64,000 bases of DNA from Mesostigma viride (lineage: Eukaryota > Streptophyta > Mesostigmatophyceae > Mesostigmatales > Mesostigmataceae): assembly GCA_009746045.1 (NCBI GenBank), contig RPFO01000076.1:604614-668613 (forward strand), in the 5' to 3' direction. A program made the translations under genes and the position numbers. Below, in pieces: positions 35,701-43,705 of this stretch. The notes under the pieces are model-generated. The model did not search any database. It saw only the letters and a list, made by a program, of their open reading frames with translations, and was not told the origin of the DNA. Each line of letters opens with the position of its first letter. Position 1 is the first letter of the stretch.

Positions 35701-36487
35701 GCCCAGCAATAACCACCATCTCACAGCCCTCCCGCCCCACAATGCAATCAAATTGTTGGTCCAACATGACCTCAGAAATGGGAAAGAAGTGAGACATGGC
35801 AATGCGCAGCCCCCGCCACAAGGACTCCTCTACCATGCTTGGCAGGGGCTCGATGGCTAGGAACTTGGTATAGCGATCCATCAAGACCAAATAATAGTCC
35901 CCCTCCTCCAAATGCATGACATCCCCCACTAACCTCCCCCGGTACGGGGAAGGAGTCTTAGCATGCCAGCGCCTACGCTTCTTCCTGACACTTGCGCATG
36001 CGTGGCACTCCTCTAACTCCGCCTGAGCGACCTTCAACCCCGGCGCCCCCATAAGCCGAGTCGCCCAGTCTAGCGTTTGCCCCGCCACATGACCCACCGC
36101 AAGGTGAATCTGGTGAGCAAGCATCCGCAATCCTATGGCCGTGGGGGTGGTGCCATCCCCTTCTATGCTAGGCACCTGCCCCGCCAAGCTCTCTGCATGT
36201 GCATTCCTGTCGGCAATGTGCTCTAGTGAGGCCTTACTGAGGCGGCGACCCAACTCCACGTCTACGTGAGGGGCTACCTCGGCATCTGCCGGCACTATCT
36301 CACCTGAAGGGGTGAGCTCCGGAAGGGCGTGTTCAGGCTCTATTGCGACCACGCTGGGCACGCACTCCTGATCAGCTGCAGCACTTGCACTTCCATTCTG
36401 AACCACTGACGTGGGAACATTAGGACTACAAGGCACAGCATCCTCACGCCTAGCCGACTCACCGCGACACACATCACCTCTATGACG
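32738..36487 (-). CDS. Copia-1 pol: integrase, protease, RT, RNase H
   Basis: In frame with gag after one UGA at 36490-36488; no ATG lies close to its start, so it must be made as a gag-pol fusion. Order: integrase zinc module (LAHQIHLAVGH ... EECHACA), integrase core (GDVMHLEEGDYYLVLMDRY, VMLDQQFD, LGLIDRHISSVK with Asp where Glu is usual), aspartic protease (IAAIDTMAGVSIT ... GITLIGNPFV), RT (MACSDFQRAF and QWHGDDWRLI as the active site), RNase H (TIYSDANLES, NRAECRAF, LCTDSKSI, NIADALTKP). In ordinary copia pol the protease comes before integrase; here it comes after. About 1,250 codons, uninterrupted. Confidence 0.9.
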   Translation of the reverse strand, partial: RHRGDVCRGESARREDAVPCSPNVPTSVVQNGSASAAADQECVPSVVAIEPEHALPELTPSGEIVPADAEVAPHVDVELGRRLSKASLEHIADRNAHAESLAGQVPSIEGDGTTPTAIGLRMLAHQIHLAVGHVAGQTLDWATRLMGAPGLKVAQAELEECHACASVRKKRRRWHAKTPSPYRGRLVGDVMHLEEGDYYLVLMDRYTKFLAIEPLPSMVEESLWRGLRIAMSHFFPISEVMLDQQFDCIVGREGCEMVVIAGRQDHGNLGLIDRHISSVKGMAAKQQASGLGFKPAGQPYAQRALWCRLLMDKYNSQVLFKLPQGLGLITARGLQSGIYPPDVADHWEAHLATTAEVRRQLDRTQPDLSQEWELGELVLFHKENSFGKRGQMQGPGMVVDLDWVHRRVKVHWEHRDYLIPWDKVYRYKASDAQVQAAKEHSRQLGWDVDSRPAKRARLEPVLPTPLGVAVHDALVAHPPAGAAPEQVPGVDAGALPQPLPATPAAPTVAAPDTSSGAGVGSQLAHVLRQLLKADKLKAAAAGGAAQVSRVMPDKCPTVVTEAHDVPSRHIAAIDTMAGVSITSPAAAEAYYPLLPSSWKEVAGFDGQRAYKVAGQVLMPILGVDVPVQVLEGYKGITLIGNPFVSLPGFSVSAGLVTLEGVGSIGLYQYHVALAALTGRGPPEAINHPEDYATAVGAIRGAEYTAEPLVADVTQPQKCHPSSLGIFPWSIATKSPVSYPQFKEDCRDPVKFHKWRAAFLRAQLEWAMYGVYGELMEVPQGAVKLNLKFVLKYKQVLPTDPVTFHVRPCVTEFRGSSELSEEELFTPGLSQTTSRVLTSVFLGLLDRGLDYAMACSDFQRAFLHSDPAVAEEVWRGTVYVVKVPLVWQGELRCVYLRLLLGVEGLQSSPIIFRKTAERIFASMGAVFSRIDSNLFHIHTPNPHEPAFMQWHGDDWRLIGPRAWVRQFITAVAKLLPTSRTLWLDPDTPVPFCGLTYTLHRTPVGWCIDMAAKQEYADKLAQSLPERLDASAGPQLRGQLGWLAGTVRPDLSIYARAPDAVLAGMGAQHLRTQVLASPGLRVWGVDITRPVAMTIYSDANLESRTITQLRAREAAIFFLDSPTGQPTIVDWYSRIHQRVVVDSNRAECRAFISAVDHACYVQHLLQWIADKARVALSLRMRLCTDSKSIIEFLNNPLASTTKLDYLVLAESATVLDERRWIPESENIADALTKPAMLSGPQYKLLRQLMMT

Positions 36488-36490
36488 TCA
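36488..36490 (-). other. Probable UGA readthrough site between gag and pol
   Basis: A single in-frame UGA followed by C (UGA CGU) separates gag from pol, and the frame is open on both sides for hundreds of codons. UGA-C contexts are the leaky ones in many RNA viruses. Copia-3 has the same arrangement (UGA CUG at 63183-63181). Confidence 0.6.
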
Positions 36491-37693
36491 CTTGGGCATG
36501 GCTGGCCGTGGGGCGCGGCATGTGTTGGGGTCGTGTCCAGGAAGCCGAACCGCCCAGCAGCGCCGGCACACTCGAGTCGCCTTGCCGAGGTCCAGCCGCA
36601 GCGTGCAGTTGGCCTCGGTGTGCCCCACGCCGGTGCACCGCTCGCAGACGACCTTCTCCTTGGGGACGCCACCCTGCTGCTGTTGCTGCCTGCCAGTGCC
36701 GCCCTCCTGTCGAGGCTGCTTGCCCTGACCGCCTCCCGGCCCGCGTTTGCTGGACGCGTTCTGGTTGTGCCGACCACCGCGAGCTCGGCGTTTGCCACCC
36801 AACATTCGCACCACGTTGTCGGCCACCGTCGTGGACAGCTGGGTAACAAGAGTGGTCAAGTCCGACAGAGAAGCTGCTGGCGGGGTCGAGGCAGGCACAG
36901 GGTTTACCTGAGCAACTGTCGGCAGCTTGTTGTTACGCCTGGGGCCGCCCCGGTCCTTGAACATCTCTCGGAGGTGCGCCATGGCTGCGTTGAACCGTTT
37001 CTGGTCGTCCGGGGTGCCCACTACCACGGAAGAAGCTAGCGCAATTTTCATGCCGAGACCGGCCTTGACATTGGCACGGCTCTCTGGCGTCAGCCCCAGC
37101 GCATCCAGAACTGCGCTGAGTAAATATTCGCTACTCATGTGCTTCAAGACACCCTTGCTCCGGACCTGGGCCGCGAATCTGGCCATGTCCGAGCTGAGGT
37201 AATTGGGGTCAAGCGACAGGTTGCGCACCAGCGCCTGCCCCTCCTTTTCCTCGTCAGGAAAGCTTGAGGTGTCGAGCACCTCTTGCAGGGCCTTCACTGT
37301 GTCGGGCCAGGTCCACGCCTCTTTGCTGGCGTTGATAATGACCCCTCGCACGTCCGCATTACCCGTAGCCTCGTTGCATACCTCTGACCGGCGCAGCTTG
37401 GTGAGGAAAACTGCGTCGGACAGTTCGTTGTAGTCCTGCCGGAGCTCGCCCAGGCTGTTAATAAACTCCTCCACGGCGGACGGCGTCAGAATTTCTGGCA
37501 GCTTACTTGGCAGCTCTTCTTTCTTGAAAACTTTCCGGGCAGTTGGTGCTGACTGCTGCCCCGGAGCTGTGCTGACCGAGCCACCAGCTGGCTCAGTCGC
37601 CACGGTGGCTGCGCCACTCCCATCCGCCGGAGTTGATGCTTGCGTTCCCTGGTCCTGGGTTGGAGCTGGCGTTCGCTCCGCGCCACGCGCCAT
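36488..37693 (-). CDS. Copia-1 gag with zinc knuckle
   Basis: Start chosen at MARGAERTPAPTQDQG (37693), just inside the 5' LTR; the frame is open a little further upstream into the LTR. About 401 residues: Pro/Thr-rich N-terminus, helical capsid-like region (ILTPSAVEEFINSLGELRQD to DALGLTPESRANVKAGLG), basic Gln/Gly linker, then CERCTGVGHTEANC (CX2CX4HX4C) and a second Cys/His cluster (CRRCWAVRLPGHDPNTC). Packages RNA into the particle. Ends in UGA in the context AAG UGA CGU, with pol continuing in the same frame. Confidence 0.9.
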   Translation of the reverse strand: MARGAERTPAPTQDQGTQASTPADGSGAATVATEPAGGSVSTAPGQQSAPTARKVFKKEELPSKLPEILTPSAVEEFINSLGELRQDYNELSDAVFLTKLRRSEVCNEATGNADVRGVIINASKEAWTWPDTVKALQEVLDTSSFPDEEKEGQALVRNLSLDPNYLSSDMARFAAQVRSKGVLKHMSSEYLLSAVLDALGLTPESRANVKAGLGMKIALASSVVVGTPDDQKRFNAAMAHLREMFKDRGGPRRNNKLPTVAQVNPVPASTPPAASLSDLTTLVTQLSTTVADNVVRMLGGKRRARGGRHNQNASSKRGPGGGQGKQPRQEGGTGRQQQQQGGVPKEKVVCERCTGVGHTEANCTLRLDLGKATRVCRRCWAVRLPGHDPNTCRAPRPAMPK

Positions 37694-37739
37694 GAGCCCA
37701 GAAAAATGGTCAACGGTAATGTTGACTGTTGTGAATACA

Positions 37740-38168
37740 AGTTGAATGCCCTTCACCGCTGGCTAGCACGCCGGCGATGGAGACGGGATTTTTGTTGTTT
37801 GGGGAACCCTTTGTGGGAGGCTGAGCCCGCAGCCGCCACTGATTGCTATTGAACCCTTGCAGCTGGCCAGGCCGCAAGGAGCTCAGCGGCGCGGCGCTAA
37901 CCGATAAGGCATGCTCGAGCCTCTAACCCGAGACTACCGGTAGGCTACCCGATAGTGCATGCTCGAGCCTCTAACCCGAGACTATCGGCACTCAGCGGAT
38001 CTGTGCTACCGAGGGCGACGGTTCTCTGACCGTCCCGGCGCGCACTGGCTTCCGTACCTTGCTTAGGCACCGACTAGCATCTAGACACCAATCTTTGATG
38101 CCCACCTGACTAGGCGCCCAGGCCGGCGACTACCGGCCAGCGGATAGATGCAACTCGGGAGCACAACT
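37740..38168 (-). repeat. Copia-1 5' LTR
   Basis: 429 bp, ~98% identical to the 3' LTR, followed on the right by AACAT. Confidence 0.93.
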
Positions 38169-38629
38169 AACATCTTCCATATACCTACACTGATCGCCCG
38201 AGGGGGATATAGTGGTGAGGACAGCGCAGCAGATCCGCGAGGCTGAGCAGGGCTCAGAGCTAAACCTTCCTAGGGATTCAGTGCACGAATACGATCGGGC
38301 GGGGCGAGGTGAGCAGAACCAGCTCGCTAACGGAGACACGCGGTGGGTGAGGAACCAGCAGTGGTTCCGGAATCCCAGTGAGCCCAGGGTCGCTGTGGAA
38401 CGTCAACACGACAGCCAGCGACCGGTGGGGTGCGTCTACGGTGTCTTCAACGCGGACTTGGCAGTCGCGCGTCGTCCTGGTACACCGGTTGCAGAACCTG
38501 CGGGCGTGAGAGAGCAGCAGGAGCGTGAGTCCAAACAAGCCAGGCTGAGCCAGGAGGCCGAGCCAGGTGGGGAGGCTTCGTAAGGATAGGGGGCGTTGCT
38601 TTCATTGCTGCCATCTTGTGTCTGTGTCC

Positions 38630-39700
38630 ATGATGCATAAGGGCAAGAACGGGGTCGGCGGCGGGAGCAAGGCGGTTGCGATGGAGGGTGGAGAGGCGGA
38701 AGCGTCAGTGCCAGCAGTCGGCCAGCCAGAAGGGGAGGCGGTTCCCACGATGGAGGGCGTGGCGGGGCAAAAGACGCGGTACCGGAAGCGAAAGGAGGAA
38801 GCTCGGGGGAAGGAGCGCGCAGAAGGGCCATCGGACAGCATTGAGCTGACTGGAGGAGGCCAAGGGGAGGGGCTGCAAGCCAACGGTGGTAAGACGGCCC
38901 GTGTGGCCGAGGCAGTCGTTCCTCCTCATGTTTCTGTAGACGCTATGGCTGGGGGTGCTGGGGCTTCTGCTGTGGGTAGTGATGCTCGCGCGTTGCCAGG
39001 AACTAGGCCCCACATGAGTGCTGTAGCCGTGATGAACGGCCAGAAGCCTCTGAAGCCACCCGTGAGTCAGGAGGAGTTAGACAAGTGGTTAGAGGATATG
39101 GAGCTAGTCACCAACTCCGTAGATCCCACTGTCAATCTCGTCCAGGTGTTCCATGCTTCCTCAGTGAATAGGGATTCTTCTGAGCGTGTGAGGGACAAAG
39201 CCAGGTCTGCAGTGAAGGATAAGCTCTCTTGGGAGCAGTTTCTCCTGGGCCTGCGTCAGGAGTTTTCTGACAGATTCCTCAACCTCTCTAATCACTACAA
39301 GCTGGCCTATGATACGTTTGAGATCAGGGGCTCCATAGCTGAGGAATGGCAGAGGCTCCTTCGCATTGTGGAGAAGGGGTCTAGCCAGGGCTTCAAGATC
39401 CCCATCAGGGCTGTGGTGGATTATTTCATGGATCGTATGGGGATCAGTGTGGATCATGGTCGCAATGCAGCTAGGCTGTTTGCAGATCAGACAGATGGGT
39501 CGCTGGCTGCCTTAGAGAGGGTAGTCTTGAGCATTCGCCCATCTGCCACTGCTTGTAAAACCATTCAGACCTCAGGTGCTTCAGCCTCCGCTAGCCAGGT
39601 GCAGGGGGATGCCCCAGGGCAAGCAGCCCAGGGAGGTCCTCATCCTAGCAGGCGTAAGAGGGCTGGGAGGCGCAGGGGGTATTCGACTGAAACTTTGTAG
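38630..39700 (+). CDS. Gag-like ORF of an unclassified retroelement
   Basis: From MMHKGKNGVGGGSKAVAMEG to TAG, ~356 codons. The N-terminal 130 residues are low-complexity and basic. Residues ~160-300 form a helical domain (QEELDKWLEDMELVTNSVDP, KLSWEQFLLGLRQEFSDRFL, GSIAEEWQRLLRIVEKG) resembling the capsid region of retrotransposon gag proteins. The C-terminus is basic (HPSRRKRAGRRRG) without a zinc knuckle. The ORF split by Copia-1 lies just upstream on the same strand. No RT follows, so the element is partial. Confidence 0.55.
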   Translation: MMHKGKNGVGGGSKAVAMEGGEAEASVPAVGQPEGEAVPTMEGVAGQKTRYRKRKEEARGKERAEGPSDSIELTGGGQGEGLQANGGKTARVAEAVVPPHVSVDAMAGGAGASAVGSDARALPGTRPHMSAVAVMNGQKPLKPPVSQEELDKWLEDMELVTNSVDPTVNLVQVFHASSVNRDSSERVRDKARSAVKDKLSWEQFLLGLRQEFSDRFLNLSNHYKLAYDTFEIRGSIAEEWQRLLRIVEKGSSQGFKIPIRAVVDYFMDRMGISVDHGRNAARLFADQTDGSLAALERVVLSIRPSATACKTIQTSGASASASQVQGDAPGQAAQGGPHPSRRKRAGRRRGYSTETL

Positions 39701-40683
39701 GCATCATCCCTACTAGGTCTTATAAATGCTATTTGCGTAGCCGTGCATCATTCACAAATGCCTAGATATGTCCCGAGGTTATGTGGCGGCGCAGCAAATC
39801 GCGTGAGCGGCCAGGCGATGACAGTGCAAGCTCTACTTGTTGCTCGGCAGGAAAAGTTCGGATTTTTGCGCATGGATGAGTTAGTTACGTTGTTCCTAGC
39901 ACAGTTGATCATAAATGGCGGCCAGGACATTATTGAGGCTACGTTCGTGGGGTGGGCGTGCTAGCTCCCGCAAACAAGGTAATATGCGGTTTCGACCAGG
40001 TACGTTTTAGCCTTTTATCATGTCTCAGTGACCGCGCATGTGTCATATATTGTTTCTGTACAAGTCTCGGGACTATAATCGAGGCTTTACGAGTGTCTTT
40101 TTGTTGCTTTATTGCTTCTGTGGATAGGCTTGTGATGGCTGGGCAGTAATGTTACCTCGGCCAGATTTTGGACGAGTTTCGACTGCTTTTAGCGTATGCT
40201 GCAACATGAATGCTGGTATAAGGACAGATATCGTTTGTAATAATGTTTATTGTGATGATACGATGCTTTCCGTTGCTTTAACAGCTCAGGGCAAATGTTT
40301 TTCTGCCCAGTTCTAGGCATGCATGCTGGCCAAGTCCGCCTTCTTTTTGTGTGTTTGCTGTGTGTTAGAGACATAGAGATGCCTGGGATCTGCTTTCATT
40401 GAAGCATCAGCAAGTTGCTAATTTTGTTTCTTTCCTTTTTCCTTGTATTTTGAAGTTGTTTGTAGCGTATAGGGTACGTTGGTAATAAGCTCCTTGCATG
40501 TGTGTGCCTTCTACACGTGCTTTATGCCCAATGGCACTTAGATTTACAGTATTATATAGCATGAGCTGCTGTTTTATATGCTGGAAATGTGTTGGAGGAT
40601 GCATGTGTGGCCAGCTATGATGTTTTATGCCACATTGGGATAGGAAACCAAAACGGTAGTGCTAGCCCCCACCCCCCAAAAAA
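39701..40683. other. Non-coding, intron-like stretch
   Basis: T-rich sequence. A 73-codon ORF (39743-39964, RYVPRLCGGAANRVSGQ) follows an AG acceptor-like site, and a donor-like CAG|GTACGT lies near 40000, so a gene fragment is possible. Nothing is recognised. Confidence 0.35.
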
Positions 40684-41067
40684 CTCAGTCCTATTAAACG
40701 GACTGAGCTACTTTGGACTTTTTGCTAGCTGGCTTGTGCAGCTCTGTGGCATGTCATATTGTGAATGCATTGATGGCATGCATGTGATATAAAGTAACTG
40801 CCTTTGAAATTCCAGGGCCTTCTGATTTGTATAAGTGGTCCATATTGCATGATGTATGTCTCAAATCCCATTTTTCCGTACCCCCCAGGGGTTGGTGCTA
40901 TTTATAGCACCCAAAAGTCATAGATATGGGACCAATGGCATGTCCCCAAAGAAATTCAACATAAATGCATGCTTGGTATACCAAGGGGTAGCCAGAAATT
41001 GTTTTTAGGCCATAGACGAGCATATATGTGCGAAGATGTGCAACTCAGTCCGTTTAATAGGACTGAG
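40684..41067. mobile_element. 384 bp MITE-like element
   Basis: Ends are CTCAGTCC-TATTAAAC-GGACTGAG and its reverse complement (24 bp TIRs at 40684-40707 and 41044-41067). Each TIR is itself a near palindrome (CTCAGTCC/GGACTGAG). The interior is non-coding. No target duplication could be fixed. It abuts the truncated Gypsy-2 at 41068. Confidence 0.75.
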
Positions 41068-41081
41068 CGTACACCATTTAA

Positions 41082-41549
41082 TTAAGGGTTAAACAATTCT
41101 GCTACTGAGTTAGGGTAGGCATGGGAGGCCAAGGATTCACACTGAATGAGGGTAGCAAGCTCAGAGGTAATACAGGTAGTAAGATAGTGAGGGACTAAAA
41201 CTGCATCAGGGAGACGCCATCTATTATGATTTTGCCACGACTCTGTGTTTTGAGTCAGCAGCATAATAAAAGTGAAGAACTGTTGAGGGGAAGACTTGAT
41301 ATCTAATTTGGGAAGGTTAGCAAAGAGGGGAAGGGCAGGGGGCTTAGGAGGATGGGAAGGATCAGATCTACCCATGGGACCACTGTCTTCCACTGCTACA
41401 TAAGGGGGATAGAAAGAAGGAAGAGGAAAGGTTTTGGATAGGGGTCTAGAAGGGGCCACCGTTTCAGGCTGGTGCCCATAGGAGAAGGGGACAGTATATG
41501 GTTCACGAAGGGAGGAATAGATAGGCGAATTGATCATAATTTCTGTCAT
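41082..41549 (-). pseudogene. Gypsy-2 capsid-like gag segment, truncated
   Basis: MTEIMINSPIYSSLREPYTV opens ~155 codons. The last 80 residues (LPLFANLPKLDIKSSPQQFF, then TSELATLIQCESLASHAYPN) parallel the capsid start of Gypsy-3 gag (LPPLPKLSDIPKFKPDCSYQ ... ALHCESALANGFPSSLAELF). The ORF is cut at VAELF by the truncation point next to the MITE. It is in a different frame from the preceding gag ORF. Confidence 0.6.
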
Positions 41550-41574
41550 CTAGGGGCATATGGTGCTGAAATCA

Positions 41575-42111
41575 CTATGGGTTAACTTCTAGCTCTGCTA
41601 CGCGGGAAGGGACCTGGGCAGCCTCGTAGGCCGTGTCAGGGTAGGACCAAGAAGCAGGAGGATGAAATGGAACTGCACTAGGGCGACCAGAAGGGCCTAC
41701 AGGGGCAGAGGTACGACCCATGTTATAAGCAGGGATGGAAGGAACAGGATGAGGTTGAGGCCTAGAAGCATTGTCAGGAAGTGTGGACCTAATGGAGGGT
41801 TGAGCCAAGGTTGCAGGAGGGGCAGGGGCCTGGTTCACGGTGAAAGAAGGGTCTTCACTAAATCTGACATGCATACGTTGTTCAAAGGTAGGAGGGGTGA
41901 CAGAGGGACGACGACGACCACTAGTGGTAGGGGAAGGAGGTGAGGTACGCAGGTTACCTTGAGGAGTGAGGTGGTGTACCGTTTCCAAGGAGTCCCGTCT
42001 ATTACCACGAGTGTTGTTGTTATTATTATTATTATTATTATTAGCATTATTAGCATTATTAGTATTATTAGTGGTAGGTATAGGTGACATCTCTCCACCC
42101 ACTGGATCCAT
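41575..42111 (-). CDS. Gypsy-2 gag N-terminal ORF, Asn/Pro-rich
   Basis: Start MDPVGGEMSPIPTTNN. An Asn run of about nine residues is encoded by an ATT/AAT microsatellite (42017-42075). A Pro/Ser-rich region (RRPSVTPPTFEQRMHVRF) follows to a stop after VAELEVNP. The next ORF begins 26 bases on, in another frame. The start is shared with the deletion-fused ORF of Gypsy-1. No domain recognised. Confidence 0.5.
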   Translation of the reverse strand: MDPVGGEMSPIPTTNNTNNANNANNNNNNNNNNTRGNRRDSLETVHHLTPQGNLRTSPPSPTTSGRRRPSVTPPTFEQRMHVRFSEDPSFTVNQAPAPPATLAQPSIRSTLPDNASRPQPHPVPSIPAYNMGRTSAPVGPSGRPSAVPFHPPASWSYPDTAYEAAQVPSRVAELEVNP

Positions 42112-42230
42112 GATCAATGTGAGGAAAACAACGCAAGTTGCACTAAGGAAAAGTACAAAAACCTAAATTAAAGCAAGGAAAGCAAAAAGGAAAAACCTTG
42201 AATGTCCTAAGAAAAGGAAAACAAGTAAAA

Positions 42231-42629
42231 TCAATCCTTTTTAACAACAGTAATGGATAGAGAACCAAACTCTAAGGTGAGAGGAGTATCTACACTAGAG
42301 GAGGATGACACCGTAGGACGAGGGGGTGATGGAGGTGGTGTAACAAAAACAAGGCTATCTACAGAAGGGCGGGCATGAGGAGCAGGACGAGAATGGAGGC
42401 CCACATCTGATTCACTATGATTGAGAAGGTAGGTCTGAGCTTCTTCAAAGGACATAAACTTCTTATATTTGGAGACATTATATGTACGCGACTGAACGAA
42501 CTTGCTCGCATCGGCCAACGATAAGAAAATAGATGCCCATTGAGGGGTAATAACTACGTAGTATTTCGCTACTAAGCTATTATTACTAGTCGAATGAGAA
42601 GGAGCAGGAAAAGAACGTCGCTGGCTCAT
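42231..42629 (-). CDS. Gypsy-2 small ORF with Cauli_VI / RNase H1-N-like domain
   Basis: 132 codons, MSQRRSFPAPSHSTSNN, then KYYVVITPQWASIFLSLADA and YKKFMSFEEAQTYLLNHSES, and the tail LEFGSLSITVVKKD. Length, start, domain and tail match the Gypsy-1 ORF at 12164-12556, while the Ser/Pro linker has diverged. Conservation of the domain over the linker suggests protein-level constraint. Intact ORF just upstream of gag. Confidence 0.75.
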   Translation of the reverse strand: MSQRRSFPAPSHSTSNNSLVAKYYVVITPQWASIFLSLADASKFVQSRTYNVSKYKKFMSFEEAQTYLLNHSESDVGLHSRPAPHARPSVDSLVFVTPPPSPPRPTVSSSSSVDTPLTLEFGSLSITVVKKD

Positions 42630-43036
42630 GTTAACGCACCTGGTAGGTCTTGAGTAGTCACGTTAGGAGAACGAGGAGTAGGCGACTTAGCTGAGGTATC
42701 TGGATCACCGAAAGCATGAGTGCGGCAAGGGTCCAGCGCTCGTGGTCCTAATATCAGTGACCCAGTGAGGATTCTGCGGGTGCGGCGGTCTAATAAGCAG
42801 CAGCACGAAGGAAAAGGTGGAGCCTACAAAGACGCTAACGTCTCACTAACGCTGAAAAGAAACCATCACCTATCTACGACAGTAAAACAACCTCCTAAGG
42901 AAAACATTAATGCCGGAACTTAGAGGGAAAGGAGCTAACTATGAAGGGTTTTCCGCTGCGAGCAGGTCTAACTCCTAGCCTAGGCGTGTCCCGAATCGGG
43001 CAGCACTACCCAGCTAGCTTGCAGGCGACCCGCCCA

Positions 43037-43306
43037 TTACCTGGCAGGCTGTGCTGACTTCGTATTCCTGGCCGCGGAAGGGTAGGTTGTAAATGGCGTC
43101 TGCTGCAGGGGATCTCCGTCACGCTCTATACCTAAAGTTCCTACGAGTCCATTGTTACGACTCAGTCCTCTACCTCCGCCTCTACCTCTAATCGGTCTAA
43201 TACTACCTAAATTAGTGAGGCCACCTCTAGTTAATCCCTGTGCGAAAGACGAACGTGACGAGCTGGATCTCAATGCATTTACGTAAGTACGACTATAATA
43301 CGCCAT
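43037..43306 (-). CDS. Gypsy-2 small Arg/Gly-rich ORF
   Basis: MAYYSRTYVNALRSSSSRSS, then RPIRGRGGGRGLSRNNG, 89 codons. Counterpart of 12912-13247 with a different C-terminus after a frame change. Same caution: it may be LTR/leader sequence that happens to be open. Confidence 0.3.
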   Translation of the reverse strand: MAYYSRTYVNALRSSSSRSSFAQGLTRGGLTNLGSIRPIRGRGGGRGLSRNNGLVGTLGIERDGDPLQQTPFTTYPSAARNTKSAQPAR

Positions 43307-43705
43307 AAGCCATTTAACCGAACCCCGTTTATTCCAGGAGTAGAGGAAGGAAACACTACTACACCGCCATGACCCTAGCTATATGTGTCAATGCATTAAC
43401 ACATGCCGAGTGCCAACACGAGGAGTAGAACGTGCATAAATGATCACCAACGGTCCAGCATGCTCGGGCCGACATGGCCCTCGCCTACAATTGCACAGAT
43501 GCACGCTGGTCCACTACATTCTACCCGATTCAAGGATAAGGACCACTACTAAAGTACGCGGCGCGACGCCAAATGCATCCAATGCACCACGGTACCGGGA
43601 CAACAGTGTCCACCGGTACAAGCTACACGTAAACCTAGGAACGACTGAGGCAATTAGGACCTAATTTATGTCCGTAACTGTGACAGATTGTTACGCGACG
43701 TAACA

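Larger units (their letters stand above)
31968..38168 (-). mobile_element. Copia-1: apparently intact Ty1/copia element
   Basis: LTRs at 31968-32400 and 37740-38168 share AGTTGAATGCCC...GCACAACT ends and are ~98% identical (one 4 bp indel plus a few substitutions). The 5 bp duplication AACAT lies at 31963-31967 and 38169-38173. The minus strand reads gag, a single UGA, then a 1,244-codon pol with no stops. A purine-rich AAAAAGAAAGTATGGG precedes the 3' LTR. The primer-binding site is not the usual initiator-Met type. It looks young and potentially active. Confidence 0.93.
41068..43705 (-). mobile_element. Gypsy-2: 5' part of a Gypsy-1-family element
   Basis: Minus strand: LTR/leader (43705-42630, ~85% like Gypsy-1), RGG-type ORF, Cauli_VI-like ORF, two gag ORFs, then truncation at 41068. 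A G-run purine tract (TGTGGGGGGGGAGG on the minus strand) lies flush against the TGTTACG LTR start on the outer side, as a 3' LTR would have. Confidence 0.8.
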
